DNA of 64,000 nucleotides. Source: Odontesthes bonariensis (lineage: Eukaryota; Chordata; Actinopteri; Atheriniformes; Atherinopsidae). Below the pieces are notes generated by a model that saw nothing but the letters and a program-made list of their open reading frames with translations, ran no database searches and had not been told where the DNA came from. The first letter of the stretch is position 1, and the number at the start of each line of letters is the position of its first letter. This document shows, in pieces, positions 45,412 to 57,466 of the stretch. The DNA is taken from NCBI RefSeq assembly GCF_027942865.1, contig NC_134515.1:15105227-15169226 (forward strand), given 5' to 3'. A program made the position numbers and the translations under genes.

Positions 45412-48400
45412 TTACGCTCGAGAAAGAGCGTCCGCAAACACATTCTCTGTTCCCTTTTTGTGGCGGATCACCAGGTTGTAATTCTGCAAAAACAAAGACC
45501 AACGCATTAAACGTTGATTGTGGTTGTGCATGCGATGCAGAAACACCAGCGGATTGTGGTCCGTGTGGATCACCACAGGCTCCGCACTAGACCCGACATA
45601 AACCTCAAAAAATTGGAGCGCAAGCAGTAAAGCCAATGTCTCCTGCTCAATCGTAGAGTAGCGCATCTGGCTACTATTGAACTTCTTCGAAAAGAATCCA
45701 ACCGGGTGAACCAAACCCTCAGAATCCATCTGAGTTAAAACTGCACCAGCACCAATGCCGCTCGCGTCGACTTCAACAGAAAATGGTTTATTAAAATCTG
45801 GAGCACTAAGTACTGGGGCATTTGAGAGGAGTGCTTTGCAACTTTCAAAGGCGATTTGACACCTATCCGACCATACAAAAGGCACTAAAGGACTGATCAA
45901 GCCAGTCAGTGGGGCTGCAACTGCCGAGAAGTTCCTACAGAAACCTCGGTAGTAACCGGTCATTCCGAGAAATCGGCGTAACTCCCGCCGAGTGGTGGGT
46001 ACTGGGAAAGATGTGATAGCTGCGACTTTGGCCTCCAAGGGACGCACTTGGCCTCCGCCCACCTGTTTACCCAAGTAAGTCACAGTCGCCTTTCCAAACT
46101 CACATTTTGCCAGATTCAGGGTCAGGGACGCATCAGCCAGTCGCTGAAACACAGTTCTTAAAGATTCCACATGAGCAGACCATTCTGATGAATGTATTAC
46201 CACATCATCCAAATACGCTGTACAGTTAGGCACCCCACTAAAAACAATATTTACCAACCTTTGGAAAGTGGCTGGCGCATTTCTCATTCCGAAAGCCATC
46301 ACGGAATACTGTAGGAAGTTATCCGGGGTCACAAAAGCACTGATAATAGAAGCCCGAGGTGAAAGGGGAACTTGCCAGTAACCCTTCAATAGATCTAGCT
46401 TCGTGACATAGCGAGCTGATCCAATCGTATCCACGCAGTCATCAACGCGAGGCATAGGAAAGGAGTCAGGCACAGTGACGTGGTTTACTTTGCAATAATC
46501 TGTACAAAATCGGTCTGTAGCGTCAGGCTTCGGTACCAACAAACATGGAGAACTCCATGGACTGGAACTGGGCTGTGCTAAATTATGCTCCAATAAATAG
46601 TCAACCTCTTTTTTTATCAGAGCTCTTTTGGATGCATTAACTCTGTATGGGTGCTTTTTAATAGGCCTGCACTCACCCACATCAATGTCGTGTGTCAATA
46701 CTGTAGTGCGGGTAGGCACATCTCCAAAGAGACGGGGGAACTCAGAAATAAGGTGGAGTAGGTCAGCTTCCTGCTCCCTGCTTAAATGTGGCATTAAGGA
46801 TGGAAGTTTCTGTAACATTTCTGAATTAGATAACCGGGGGGTCTGTGGCTGGGCATTTCGCAAACTCAGGCCATCCTCATCACTCACTGTGAGAGAAGGA
46901 GCGGAACTCACAGCTACTGACACCGCAGCTGCAACAGTTGCTTTGAGAGGCGCACTGCGTGTCTCCGGTGGAACTTCGTCGCTAGGATAATAGCACTTCA
47001 ACATATTAATGTGACACACTCTGTTTTTCCGTCTTCTGTCAGGGGTTCTGACAACATAGTCAGTAGCACTCAATTTCTTTTCAATTGTGTACGGTCCTGA
47101 AAAACGAGCACTCATTGAATTACCAGGAATTGGCAGTAACACTAAAACCAAGTCACCTGGATGCAGAGAACGTGCCATTGCTCTCTTATCAAAATGCCGC
47201 TTCATGCCCTGCTGTGCAACAGAGAGACTCTCCCTAGCCATACGGCAAGCATCGTGCAGTCGCTCTCGAAAACGACTCGCGTAAGACAGAACGTTTCGCT
47301 GGGTGGGCGAACTCTCGCCTGCCATCTGATCTTTTAACACTCCTAAAGGGCCTCTCACAGTGTGACCAAATACCAGCTCTGCTGGACTAAAACCAAGTGA
47401 CTCTTGCACTATGTCTCTAACTGCAAAAAGAGCGAGGGGGACACCCTCATCCCATTCTCTACCGCTCTCCATAACGTATTTGCGCAACACAGACTTAAAT
47501 GTCTGATGCCATCTTTCAAGTGCCCCCTGCGACTCCGGGTGATAAGCACTAGAGGTCCTGTGTGTTATCGACAGTGATGCCAACACCTGTTTGAAAATAC
47601 CAGAAAGGAAATTGGTACCTTGATCGGTTTGCACAATCTTAGGGAGGCCGAATGTAGAAAAGAACTTGATCAGGGCCTTAACTACAGACTGGGATGTTAT
47701 TCTCCTAAGAGGGATAGCTTCAGGGTACCTGGTAGCTACACACATGATTGTTAACAGGAACTGGTTACCAGATTTCGTTTTTGGAAGAGGACCAACACAA
47801 TCAACTAACACATGCTCAAACGGATCCCCTATAGCCGGGATCGGGTGAAGCGGGGCAGGCTTAATAACCTGATTAGGCTTCCCAGTAATCTGACAAACGT
47901 AACACGTACGGCAGAGTTTAGACACATCACGCTTTAAACCGGGCCAGAAGAAATGTCGCAACACTCGGTCATAGGTCTTTGTAATACCTAGATGACCCGA
48001 CCAGAGATTTTCATGAGCCAAGGATAAAACAGACTGTCGGAACTGTGTGGGCACAACAATTTGAACGACATTATTCCATTCCTTCTCAAAATCAGCGCGA
48101 GGTTTCCACCTCCGCATCAGGAGATCATTCTCCACATAATAAGCCACATCTGTATTTTTAGCTTTCTCAGGAGCTAGAGCAGCAGCAAAACAGTTGGCTA
48201 AAGTAACGTCTTCCTTCTGAGCAGCAATAAGATTTGTACGACTCATAGGTAACCTGAATTTCTCTGAGGTGGGAGTATCACACTGCACCTTAAACTGGAC
48301 ACTCGGCTCAACAGTAGACTTTGTTAACTCAGGTGGTGAAACAGTTTGGTCAGTCAACTCAGTCGCGAACAGGGTATCAGACAAATCAACTGCTTCACCC

Positions 48401-49460
48401 AAACTACGTGCTTGAGCACGGGTGACCGCACACACAGGGAACACTTCAGGGAAGTCTTGAGCCAGCACATCAGGCCGCAAAATCTCAGGACGGTCTAGAA
48501 CCTCTAGGACTGGCATAACTTTTCCACCAGCGATGTCATTCCCGAGCAGAAAGGTGACACCTCTGACAGGCAAAGACGGGCGCACGCCCACTTTAAACAC
48601 TCCATTTGCCAAGTCACAGGCTAGATGTACCCGATGGAGTGGTACAGACACAAAGCCCATCTCAATCCCTTGTACCAGAACACTAGATCCACTTAAAGTG
48701 TCATCGGAAAAAGGTAACGCATTGGACAATATAAAAGACTGCGCTGCTCCAGTATCTCTTAATATGCGCACGGGGCACTGGTTCAACGCATTTGCGCTAA
48801 GGGAAACCAGGCCGTCCAACATAAAGGGTGCGTAACAGGGTTCCAAAGTGTCATCCCCCATCTCCGGGGTTACTGACACTGGACCCACCAAAGTTTGCAC
48901 TAAACCGACCTCTTTTGGTCGTTTGTTGGGCTGTGACAGTTTGCGCTTTAACATAAAACAATCAGCCTTGATATGTCCAAATTGGTGACAGTAGTAACAC
49001 TCGCGTTCTTCGGGAGAGCGGGGAGGGAATGTGCGTGGCGGACTAGACTGAACTCTGGCCGAGGCAGAAGGGGTAAAAACTCTACTCTCACTTCTGGGAG
49101 TTCCAAATGTTTGCTTATGTGTTAAAACAAATTCAGCCAACACAGCAGCTTCCGCTAACGTCCCCACTTTCTGTTCATTCAGATAAGTCACCAACCGATC
49201 AGGCAAACTATTCTTAAACTCTTCGAGAAGAATTAGCTGGGACAGAGACTCAAAATCAGTCACGTTGCACGCCTTGCGCCATCTCTTAAACAGAGTCTCT
49301 TTCTCACGGGCGAACTCCACGAATGTTTTACCAGGCAGTTTTTTAAAAGTTCGAAATTTTTGTCTATATGCCTCAGGCACTAATTCATAGGCACGAATTA
49401 CAGCGGTCTTAAGTGCTTCATAAGACAAACTATCCTCTATAGACAGAGTAGCTAAAATCT
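45412..49460 (-). CDS. Gypsy Gag C-terminus plus Pol (PR-INT-RT-RH)
   Basis: A 1338-codon stretch is open from about 49428. Counting from there, a Gag capsid-like region precedes a CCHC zinc knuckle (CYYCHQFGHIKADC, residues 144-157) and a protease with DTG at 225-227. Integrase comes next: an HHCC-type zinc finger at about 471-512, then catalytic D543, D602 and E638. RT is third: KLDLLKGYW near 1020 and YLDD at 1072-1075. RNase H is last: D1221, E1261, D1290, D1333, ending NVFADALSRA. All catalytic residues are present. Integrase lying before RT is opposite to ordinary Gypsy elements. The frame is separated from the upstream Gag ORF by a small frameshift near 49480, so this copy is probably defective. 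No envelope gene is seen. Confidence 0.9.
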
Positions 49461-49480
49461 CTTGGGCTTTACCCGTCAGT

Positions 49481-50302
49481 TTACACTAACAGTATTGCCC
49501 AGACCTCTTTAGGCCATTTCAGTGACGTAGCAACTCGTTCAAAAGCACTAAAATACGAGTCTACTTCAGTCTCCCGAAATTGAGGTACTAAGCGTACATT
49601 TCTGCTTACATCAAACCCACCCGCAGCCGCGGAGAGATCAGTATTTACTGACTTATTAGAGCCCTGAGATTGAGCTGCACTAACAGCTTTAGCAGCAGCT
49701 TCTAATTCTAGGCGCTTTAAATTCACCTCTTTTTCTGCTGCTACTTCTAGCTGTATCCTACGATAAGAGGTGTCTGCCTCTATTTCTAATTCCATTTTTC
49801 TAATAGCCAAGCGGTGACTATACTCAGCATTTCTCTGCTTCTCTTGTGCCTCAAATTCCAAACGCGCCAATCGTACTCTATGGCGGGCATCATCGCTTAT
49901 CCTTGGAAAGGATAGCGGAGACAACCGGGTTACAGTGCGAGGAGGGGGAGGAGTGCAAGGAGGATTAAGCTCCACTTTAGAGACCCCATCTAAAGGAACC
50001 GCCTCAACCTCAACCAACCCTACCTCAGCTACCTCTTCCTTCCTGATGTCCTTCTCTGCACTAGAAGTCAACACAGGGGTCGGAATAACAGGCTCACTAG
50101 CAGTCACAGCACTGCCCGTACCAAGCACCTTATTGTGCACCAGCATGCCCACCACAGCTTCCTTCAGTTCAGCTTTCTTTAAACTAGATGAGACAGTAAA
50201 CTCGAAGTGTGCCGCAATGGCATACAAATCTTTCTTTCTACACCGGTCAATCTGCTCCACAGAAGGATCACTGAGAAAACCCTCAATATCAAAAGTGGCC
50301 AT
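49481..50302 (-). CDS. Gypsy Gag N-terminal ORF
   Basis: 273 residues starting MATFDIEGFLSDPSVEQIDR and including a charged helical segment (RLEFEAQEKQRNAEYSHRLA). It ends SAFERVATSLKWPKEVWAIL, the start of the retrotransposon Gag domain, where the frame is broken by a TAA. The downstream frame continues the same domain (LTGKAQEILATLS). Gag forms the particle that packages the RNA. The ATG follows the primer site by about 95 bp and is the first in the transcript. Confidence 0.85.
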   Translation of the reverse strand: MATFDIEGFLSDPSVEQIDRCRKKDLYAIAAHFEFTVSSSLKKAELKEAVVGMLVHNKVLGTGSAVTASEPVIPTPVLTSSAEKDIRKEEVAEVGLVEVEAVPLDGVSKVELNPPCTPPPPRTVTRLSPLSFPRISDDARHRVRLARLEFEAQEKQRNAEYSHRLAIRKMELEIEADTSYRRIQLEVAAEKEVNLKRLELEAAAKAVSAAQSQGSNKSVNTDLSAAAGGFDVSRNVRLVPQFRETEVDSYFSAFERVATSLKWPKEVWAILLV

Positions 50303-50396
50303 AATGCCTTAACAAACCTAACCAACATTAAAAGCCTACTTGACGTGTGCACTACACACCAACACTGACCAAACCCGTTGCTTAATAGGATCAAAG

Positions 50397-50414
50397 ATCC
50401 CGGACGAGCCCCCA
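50397..50414 (-). promoter_or_regulatory. tRNA-Pro primer-binding site
   Basis: In element orientation the sequence is TGGGGGCTCGTCCGGGAT, five bases after the 5' LTR. It is the complement of the tRNA-Pro 3' end used by several vertebrate retroelements. Confidence 0.9.
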
Positions 50415-50419
50415 ATTTA

Positions 50420-51073
50420 TGTTACGCCCCCTAACGGCTCGGAGTGGGAAGGCGCAACATAAGGCAACAGGTTTGGGTAGGTGAGGGTGTAGTCACACAA
50501 AACCAGGAAACGTATCAACAATTAAAGAAAGTATTTATTTACAAATGGTAACACAGGGAACAACGAGGACTACAGTGGCACCAAAGAAATGAAAAAGAAC
50601 ATAACCCCACCCCCCTTTTACAGGTGCTGAGCACCCAAAAAGTACAGCGGGTGGTGCTCACTCTTACCTAGGGTTTCTAACAAAAGGTAAACTTACATGG
50701 ATGTAATATGTAGACCCCAGGGTATCTTACCTATCCTCGAAGTCCCTGTGTACCCAACAAAAGAATTAACAAGAGACTAAAAGAATTTAACAAGAGACAA
50801 AAAGAACTAACTGGAGCTCTGCCAGAGCTCACAACACAACACCACCCATCACAGAAAACAAACAAGGGACTATATAAAGGGGACTGGCTGATGGAAGATC
50901 TGGATCAGGTGTGGTTGAATGATGGGATAATTGAAACCAGGTGTGCACATCTGTGAAGTGAGAGAATTGAAACAGAAAGGGGAGACAAAACAGCAACACA
51001 ATACAATACATACCACAAGACATGGACAACATACATACATACATAAAAGACATACAGAACACTGTACGTAACA
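50420..51073 (-). repeat. 5' LTR of the Gypsy element
   Basis: 654 bp, almost the same as 44659-45308, with one extra ACAT. It contains the regulatory start of the element in minus orientation. A TATATAAAGG-type box is not evident, but CTATATAAAGGGG on the plus strand at about 50870 is. Confidence 0.9.
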
Positions 51074-51078
51074 CTTGT

Positions 51079-51240
51079 TTTTAAATTAATTTAAATTTTT
51101 TTATTTGTTTCTCTTCATATTCTTTTATATATTTTTAATGCTTCTTCCACTCCCTGCTGCAATGCTTTTATTTTATGTAAAGCACTTTGAATTGTTTGTA
51201 CATGAAATGTGCTATACAAATAAATTTGATTTGATTTGAT
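51079..51240 (+). pseudogene. End of the interrupted L2 3' fragment
   Basis: It resumes TTTTTAAATTAATTTAAATT as in 27505 and ends in the (TTTGA)n tail. Together with 44333-44658 it equals the uninterrupted 27172-27663. Confidence 0.85.
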
Positions 51241-51501
51241 AAAGATAATAAAACATGCATATAATACATATAATGATAATACATCATTTTAGCACTGCAG
51301 ATAAGCCAGAAAACATAACCTGGTGATTCACCAATAAAGATTAGCATTCAAACATCAAGGTCATAATAAGTCATTTATTTCTGAATGCTATGTTGTTGTT
51401 TTTTTCTTTCGCAATTCTTTTGATCGGCACATTTTTCTAACAAAGGAATCTGGTGATAAATCTGTTATTGATTAATCAGGCACTGATTGTTATCCACATG
51501 C

Positions 51502-51508
51502 TATTTAA
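51502..51508 (+). promoter_or_regulatory. TATA-like box of C1q unit C
   Basis: TATTTAA 69 bp upstream of the ATG at 51571, within the block shared with unit B. Confidence 0.5.
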
Positions 51509-51570
51509 GGCTCGGATCAACACTGAGGCCACAAAGTTAAACCAAGCAGACTGAACCTTTGAGAACAGAG

Positions 51571-54079
51571 ATGAAAATGTTTTTTCCATTGTTTCTGCTA
51601 ATCTGCTCTTTCTCCACAGCTCAGCTTCAAGCAAAGTCTGACAATGAAATTCTTGCACATTCAAAGCAAACTGAGTCACAGGGAGGAGAACCAGGAAATG
51701 TCTCTGAGCATCAACAAACCTGTACACATGACATCCAGGCTGTGCTGAGAGAGATGAGCGCCTCCTTGGCTGGACTGAAGGTGGAGGTGAAGTACTTACA
51801 GAGAGAGAATGAAGGTATGTAGGTAATGTTAACAGAGACGTGAGAGTTTAGTGGACGAGTGGAAGAGAAGTGATTGGAGTTGAAAAGCAGAGTGGGAAGC
51901 TTTTATATCTGCCAGATTTGGGCACTGGTCCCATGTGCTCCAGCTCCAGTTAGAAGAGATGGCTTCCAAATCCATCTGCTGAGCTTCACTCTGTATATCT
52001 GAGCTCATGGTGGTTCTGTTAAAAACACCAGTCATGAAGAAAAGTAAGCAAGAAAAACCTTTAGTTCTGCTTTGGGTTAAATGTTCTATCCAGAATCCCC
52101 AGGACTGCCTGAACTGAACAGACTGGGATTTGCTCATAAATGCTTGTAATGATTTGGATGAGCTCACAGAGACTCTGTCGGCTTATAGAACGTTCTCTGA
52201 GGACTTCCTCACCTCCTAAAAATGTCCATTTATTCACACAATGAACTATGGATTTCCAAATCATTCAGAAGTCCCATCATCCAGGGTAGCAAAAGTTTTG
52301 GCCACTTTTATAATGTTATCAATATCTTTTTATTATCATTTTAAAGTCTATAAGTTAGTAAGAAGTCTGTTTTTAACAGTGCTGCTTTTGAGCAAAATAA
52401 TGTGCATGTAATGTACACTTCTCTTATTAAATCTGTTCTTGTTCGTTTGTTGTCAAGCTGGAGATCCACTCTGCCAAAATGCAGAACAGATAAGAAAAAA
52501 AACTCAACCCAATGCCAACTCATATTGTTTAAATGAATGTGATTTCTTTTTAATTCTATATTTAGATCTTTTGTCTGTTTATTCTTTTCATCACCTTTTA
52601 CAACAGTTTGCCCTCAGATTAATAAAACAAAACATCCTTGATCTTTGAAATCAGTTTTTCTTAACAGCAGAGATATTGAATAAAGTAACACCCAGCACAC
52701 GAGTGCATCTGTCTTCCTTCCAAAGAATTGTTAAAGAAGAAAGTTAATAGTTGTAGATGGCCAAGTCAAAGTCCCGACCTTTGTTGTTCTGTCTCTTTTT
52801 AGCTCAAGAGGTGAAGATGAAAGAACTGGAGCTGCAGAAGACTGAGCTGAAGCAGCAGTACCAAGGTGCTGTTTCTATTACATGTTGACCATTGAAATCA
52901 GTTGTAGAAATAACACACTGTAATATATTCTATTGAACTTTTCTTAAACTTTTTTTATTGACCATAAACAGTTTGTTGAAATAATATCCAGCACATTTTC
53001 TATCATACAATAGTTTATAAATCCAGCAAAAGAAATTGTTGAAGTCTCAGAAGTGAGCAGTTTATATGAGGAATGTGATGAACTTTCTTTTTTATTGTAT
53101 TTGTTTCTTTGTTTCCTCTTTTTAGCTCAAGAAGCGAAGATAAAAGAACTGAAGCAGCAGAAGACTGAGCTGAAGCAGCAGTACCAAGGTATCTACTCTA
53201 CACACAAACTAACTTTTATCAGTCATGACAATGTGAAGCACATTTATTTCAAATATATGAAGGTTTTCAGTTTATCAAATGTTCATCTAAATAGTTACAA
53301 TGAAATGCTTTAGTGATCGATAACAGTGAAGATAATGGTTTATTTCAGATGGTCTGTTATTGATTAATGTAATCCAGCACAGGCAGGAGAAGTGATCAGC
53401 ATTAAAGCCAGAGCAAACATCACAGAAAACCAGGTGGAGACTCTGAAGAGAGAAGGAGAAGGTTTGTGAGACTGAAAACAGACGTACTATTACAACAATC
53501 ATTTCACTGCATCAGTCACTTCAATACAGCTATGTTTCTGTCTCTCAGTGAAACGAGTGGCTTTCTCAGCATCTTTGTTGGCGTCGGGAAGCGCAGACAT
53601 TGGACCATTTAATGCTCAGATGCCTCTGGTCTTCAGACATGTTGTTGTAAATATTGGAAATGCCTATAACCCAAATACAGGTACTGAAATTTGATCATTT
53701 CAGTCATATAGTTTTTCTTTTCTTTGTCGTCAATCTGGTTGACCAATTTCAATTTGTTTTAAAAAGCTGAATGTTTTTTTCTTAATGTCTAACAGGGTTT
53801 TTCATTGCACCAGTGAGAGGAGCCTACCACTTTGAGTTCTATATATATGGAAATGGACATCCTTCCTATGGTTCAGGTGCTGTGTTGTTTAAGAATGGTG
53901 AACATGTTTTCATTGCATTTGAACATCAGACTGCCGGTGGTGCTAACAGTTCTAATGGTGTCACGTTGCTGTTAGAGGTTGGAGATGTTGTGTTTGTGCG
54001 TCAGTGGACAAACACAAGGATTCATGACAGTCAAAATCATCACAACACCTTCAGTGGTCATCTCCTTTTCACCATGTGA
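51571..54079 (+). CDS. Secreted coiled-coil C1q-domain protein, unit C (289 aa)
   Basis: Six phase-1 exons join in frame: 51571-51814, 52803-52865, 53126-53188, 53378-53461, 53549-53680 and 53796-54079 (TGA). The signal peptide is identical to unit B. There are only two 63-nt coiled-coil exons, against three in B, so the stalk is 21 residues shorter. The C1q domain (from about residue 153) differs from B at scattered positions, for example [20 protein letters not shown] against [20 protein letters not shown], and keeps the core [13 protein letters not shown] and FSGHLLFTM. No stop or splice-site damage is seen. Intron 1 is about 1 kb and lacks the LINE RT fragment present in B and D. Signals AATAAATAAA are at 54223-54232. 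Expected to be a secreted trimer; ligand unknown. Confidence 0.9.
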
Positions 54080-54510
54080 GCACCGAGCAGTCCTTTGGTT
54101 TATGGATAATGATGATAACAATAATGTAGTTCAGCTTAGTCAAATTCACAGAATTTAAGAGGCTTAATGTGATTTTTTTGTTTTTATTTTATTACAAATA
54201 CACAAAGTGTGTGTTCTGCAACAATAAATAAAAGTCATCTGTGCTTTTCAAATGTTTCATTTCTCAGCGACACTGAGCAACTCAGGCCTCAGTTACAGAC
54301 AACATTTCAGATCATATCTTTTCCAGTTTGCTGAAGAGTAATAGCACATGACTTCACACAAAAACTATTTCTCTGAAACATTTCAAGCATTAACATCAGC
54401 TGAGGCTGGTGGGAACATGTGAATTTGGTCATAAAACAGAGTACTAGATTGATGAAGGCATGATGGAAGGTTTACAGTTGTTAAAGTCATACTCATCGAT
54501 ATCATGACAG

Positions 54511-54819
54511 CTATTCCGTATCTGTGTAGCTATATCTAAATTGACATTTGATGTAAAAGCACAAACACATGTTTTCCTGTGAAGGACACAGAAGTGTGTT
54601 GTTATGATCTAGATCAGTGTTTGCTTTGTTTTCACCACCTGAGGATTCACCACATAAACAGGAGCAGCTTGTCCATTTACACAGATGAAGCAGTGATTGG
54701 TCAATACAATTCACAGAACAACGTTCAGATAACACGTGTTTACAGGAGTTACAATTAAACATTGTCTTTAAGCTACAAACAGCAGCATCCACTGCCCAAA
54801 TTAAAATAACACAAAGCAC
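54511..54819 (-). CDS. Small cysteine-containing antisense ORF, copy C (hypothetical)
   Basis: 102 residues, the longest of the three copies, starting MLCVILIWAVDAAVC and containing CKWTSCSCLCGESSGGENKA. Relative to this copy, A lacks 3 bp and B lacks 9 bp. In unit D the region is mostly deleted (63478 onward). Same caveats as copy A. Confidence 0.25.
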   Translation of the reverse strand: MLCVILIWAVDAAVCSLKTMFNCNSCKHVLSERCSVNCIDQSLLHLCKWTSCSCLCGESSGGENKANTDLDHNNTLLCPSQENMCLCFYIKCQFRYSYTDTE

Positions 54820-55214
54820 ATCATGTGTGAGCTTCGTGGCCTCACAGGTTTCAACTGGAGTTATTTGGTTTGTGATTGGTCAGCTGAACTTTTGTCCCAG
54901 GTTTTGAAGCAAAGTTTCCCTTTTGGAATCAGTTGTGAGAGTCCTTGCACAAACATGTAACTATGACAATAAGTCTGACTTACGACAGTGCTTGATGACG
55001 CTAACAATGTTTCTTTGTGGCAAAGGGCCATTTTAGCATGAAGGCTGAGTGAGTCAGGTACCAGCTGCAGTCCATCAGATCAGTTCTCAGAATTTCAAGT
55101 CTCACGTTGTAAGTGGTAGAAGAGGTAGAAGAGGCTTTATTTTTGGCAAGTTTAAGTTCAAAACCGTAGATACTCATTCACGTGTAAACGTTCTGCTATT
55201 AAATTATTACTTAG

Positions 55215-56340
55215 GTTAAAACATGATTACAAACAACTTGTAAACATAGGAAACTCTTCTTGGAGTACTGACAGTTAATCAAACTCTTCCTGTGTAAAAC
55301 TTGTATATTACTAAAGTTGTTAGTTAATTACACGAACGAAAAAGAACACATTGAGAGGACACTTGGGAGCATCCAGGACCACCCTTGCTTTTTCAGGTTT
55401 GCCTCATCTATATTTTACATTCTTTTTGATTTACGAGGGCTCGTGAATATTAACGGTGCAGTCATGTTGTAGTTCATAAAGCTCATACAAAAGGAGTGTT
55501 TGGGTCTGTAGATTCAGGAGCCAAGACTGTTTTAATCATTTTTCAATGAGACACTGAGTAGACATTGTGGTGGAAATTTTAGTAAGGCACAGAGTCAGTT
55601 ATTTTCTGAGGAGATAAGATGCTTTTAATAATATCTTGCAAGAGAGAAACAACACAGTACAGAGTACAGAGCTGCTCTGGAATCTTGGGCAAAAACAATT
55701 CAGTTATAATACAGATTATTACGTAATCGCTCCTTTGATATGTTCAAGCGTTTTTATCTATTTCCCCTCCCTTCCTGAAGGCTACCTTGACACTGTATCA
55801 TCTTTCCCACCATCCTCCTTAAAGTTGTTTGATCATATAATGAGCACACGATGCCCTCATTAAAAAGGAAGAGAGAAAAACAGGTTGGTGTCCCGCAGGA
55901 GGTCACCTCAGGTTATACACAGTAACACTCAATACAATGCATATAGGAATTCATTTTTCCCTTACAACATGCTGAGTGTATCAGTGATGCTCTGGGCAGT
56001 GTTCATCAGCTGCAACAGAGATGTTCTCTTGTTGGTCTTGTACATCCCATACTGGATCGTACTGTTTCTGGTTTGGATGCTCTCTGCTGCAAGTTTATGA
56101 GAACTTGGATTGAGAGTTCAGCCTTATGTGTAATGACCCGTACCAACACAGAATGGACCCAGAAAGACACAACCCAAGGAGAAGATAGAACAGTCTTTAT
56201 TTTAAGGAACAAACTCAGGGAGTAACTGCTCAGCCCAGGAAAACATTGTCCACTGCGGAGAGGCTTGGGTGGAGCCTGAGAACAGGTGAGGTGAAGCAGG
56301 GCACAAACAGCAAAATCCTCTTGGCAACGGGAGGAGTGAG
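55215..56340. other. Unit C-D junction sequence with no paralogue here
   Basis: Starts exactly where units A and B carry the LTR-derived fragment. No gene is supported. The last 210 bp (56130-56340), starting TGTAATGACCCGTACC and containing TTTATTTTAAGG, resemble the end of a fish LTR in minus orientation, but no second copy or target duplication was found. Confidence 0.4.
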
Positions 56341-56344
56341 ACAG

Positions 56345-57466
56345 TCCTTATCTGCAAAGTTTTGTGATTAGATTGTCGGATTGTGTATTCATCTCTTTCT
56401 ATCTGATATTGCTGTAGATGTTTTTCAAAAAGTGTGTTAGAGTGCCATGTGCCGCCACCTTAGAAAACCTCAGTGTAGCCGTCATTTGACACAGAGAAAG
56501 TTGACACAATGCAATCAAAGTTTAACTTCTGACACTCTTTTCTGTAAGGTTGTGTTGTCATGGCAATGACTGAATGATGATCGACTTAAAGAAGCTACTG
56601 ACGAGTGGATAAAGTCCACCTGAGAGAATGCTCCGCCTGACATTTTGCAGTAGTTGAGATCGTCAGTGACAAAAAAATAAACTTTCATTGCATTGAATAG
56701 AAATACTGCAGCGTTGAATCGTCCTCTAACGTTTTTAAATCAGAGTATTCTTAAAACTGTAGGTAATCTTCAGGGTGATATTGACAGTTGTTCACCGTAA
56801 TATCAGTTTCGGCCTCTCCACTCAGCTTTCACGGGCATACAGAGGCTGTAGAAAGGGTGACCGCAGTAAGGGAGGAGGTGCTTGTTAACAACAGATGGTA
56901 TAATCCTCAACATGTCACTGATTAAGAGCAAAAAAAAGAACACCTCAAGTCATTTGTCAACTTATTTTTTTATTTTTTTATGCCTATGGAAACATGTCTA
57001 TAACAATCATTTATTTGACATATACATCTACTTTATAAAAGATTTTTGAATTGAGGCAAACTGAATCAAACCGAATGTTCTGTTACACTGTGTGGACTTT
57101 GTAAAAAGAAAGAAAAGCTTTCCTCATCTGTGTTCCAGCTTTTATAAAGCGAAAGTCAGTTTTCCGTATTCCAATCGGCGACACAGATCTGCCACTCCTG
57201 CATGAACGGAACAGCCGATTTATTGAGGAAGCAAAGACAGGGAATGTACATGTAACTTTGCTCCTGGATTATCAGATTGTAACCATAAACAAAATGTGTT
57301 ACCAGACATTAAAGACTGAAAAATGAATGTCTGTGCTGCAGTTCTCAAATAGATGTGCAGCTCCCGAGATAAATTTGTCTAGAAGTACTCACCTTGCTAG
57401 AATATATACTGCTAATAACTTTTTGAATATTTATTTGAAACTATCACGTCTACATTCAACAGTCAA
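56345..57466. repeat. Unit D upstream block (copy of 18390-19525)
   Basis: Almost base-for-base copy of the unit A upstream block. It ends at CATTCAACAGTCAA, about 100 bp before where the TATA box and exon 1 would be. Confidence 0.85.

Larger units (their letters stand above)
44659..51073 (-). mobile_element. Ty3/Gypsy LTR retrotransposon with integrase before RT (Gmr1-like)
   Basis: A 6.4-kb element in minus orientation. LTRs at 50420-51073 (5') and 44659-45308 (3') have TGTTACG/CGTAACA borders. The 5-bp target duplication CTTGT lies at 44654-44658 and 51074-51078, and the uninterrupted site is visible at 27495-27505. A primer site and polypurine tract are present. Pol is arranged protease, integrase, RT, RNase H. 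Differences between LTRs are few. Domain order and primer type match the Gmr1-type deuterostome elements described by Goodwin and Poulter. Confidence 0.92.

Noticed and set aside
55885-56212. Possible hydrophobic small protein at 55885-56100
   Set aside because: No start context, no paralogue and no family; the region overlaps a probable LTR fragment.
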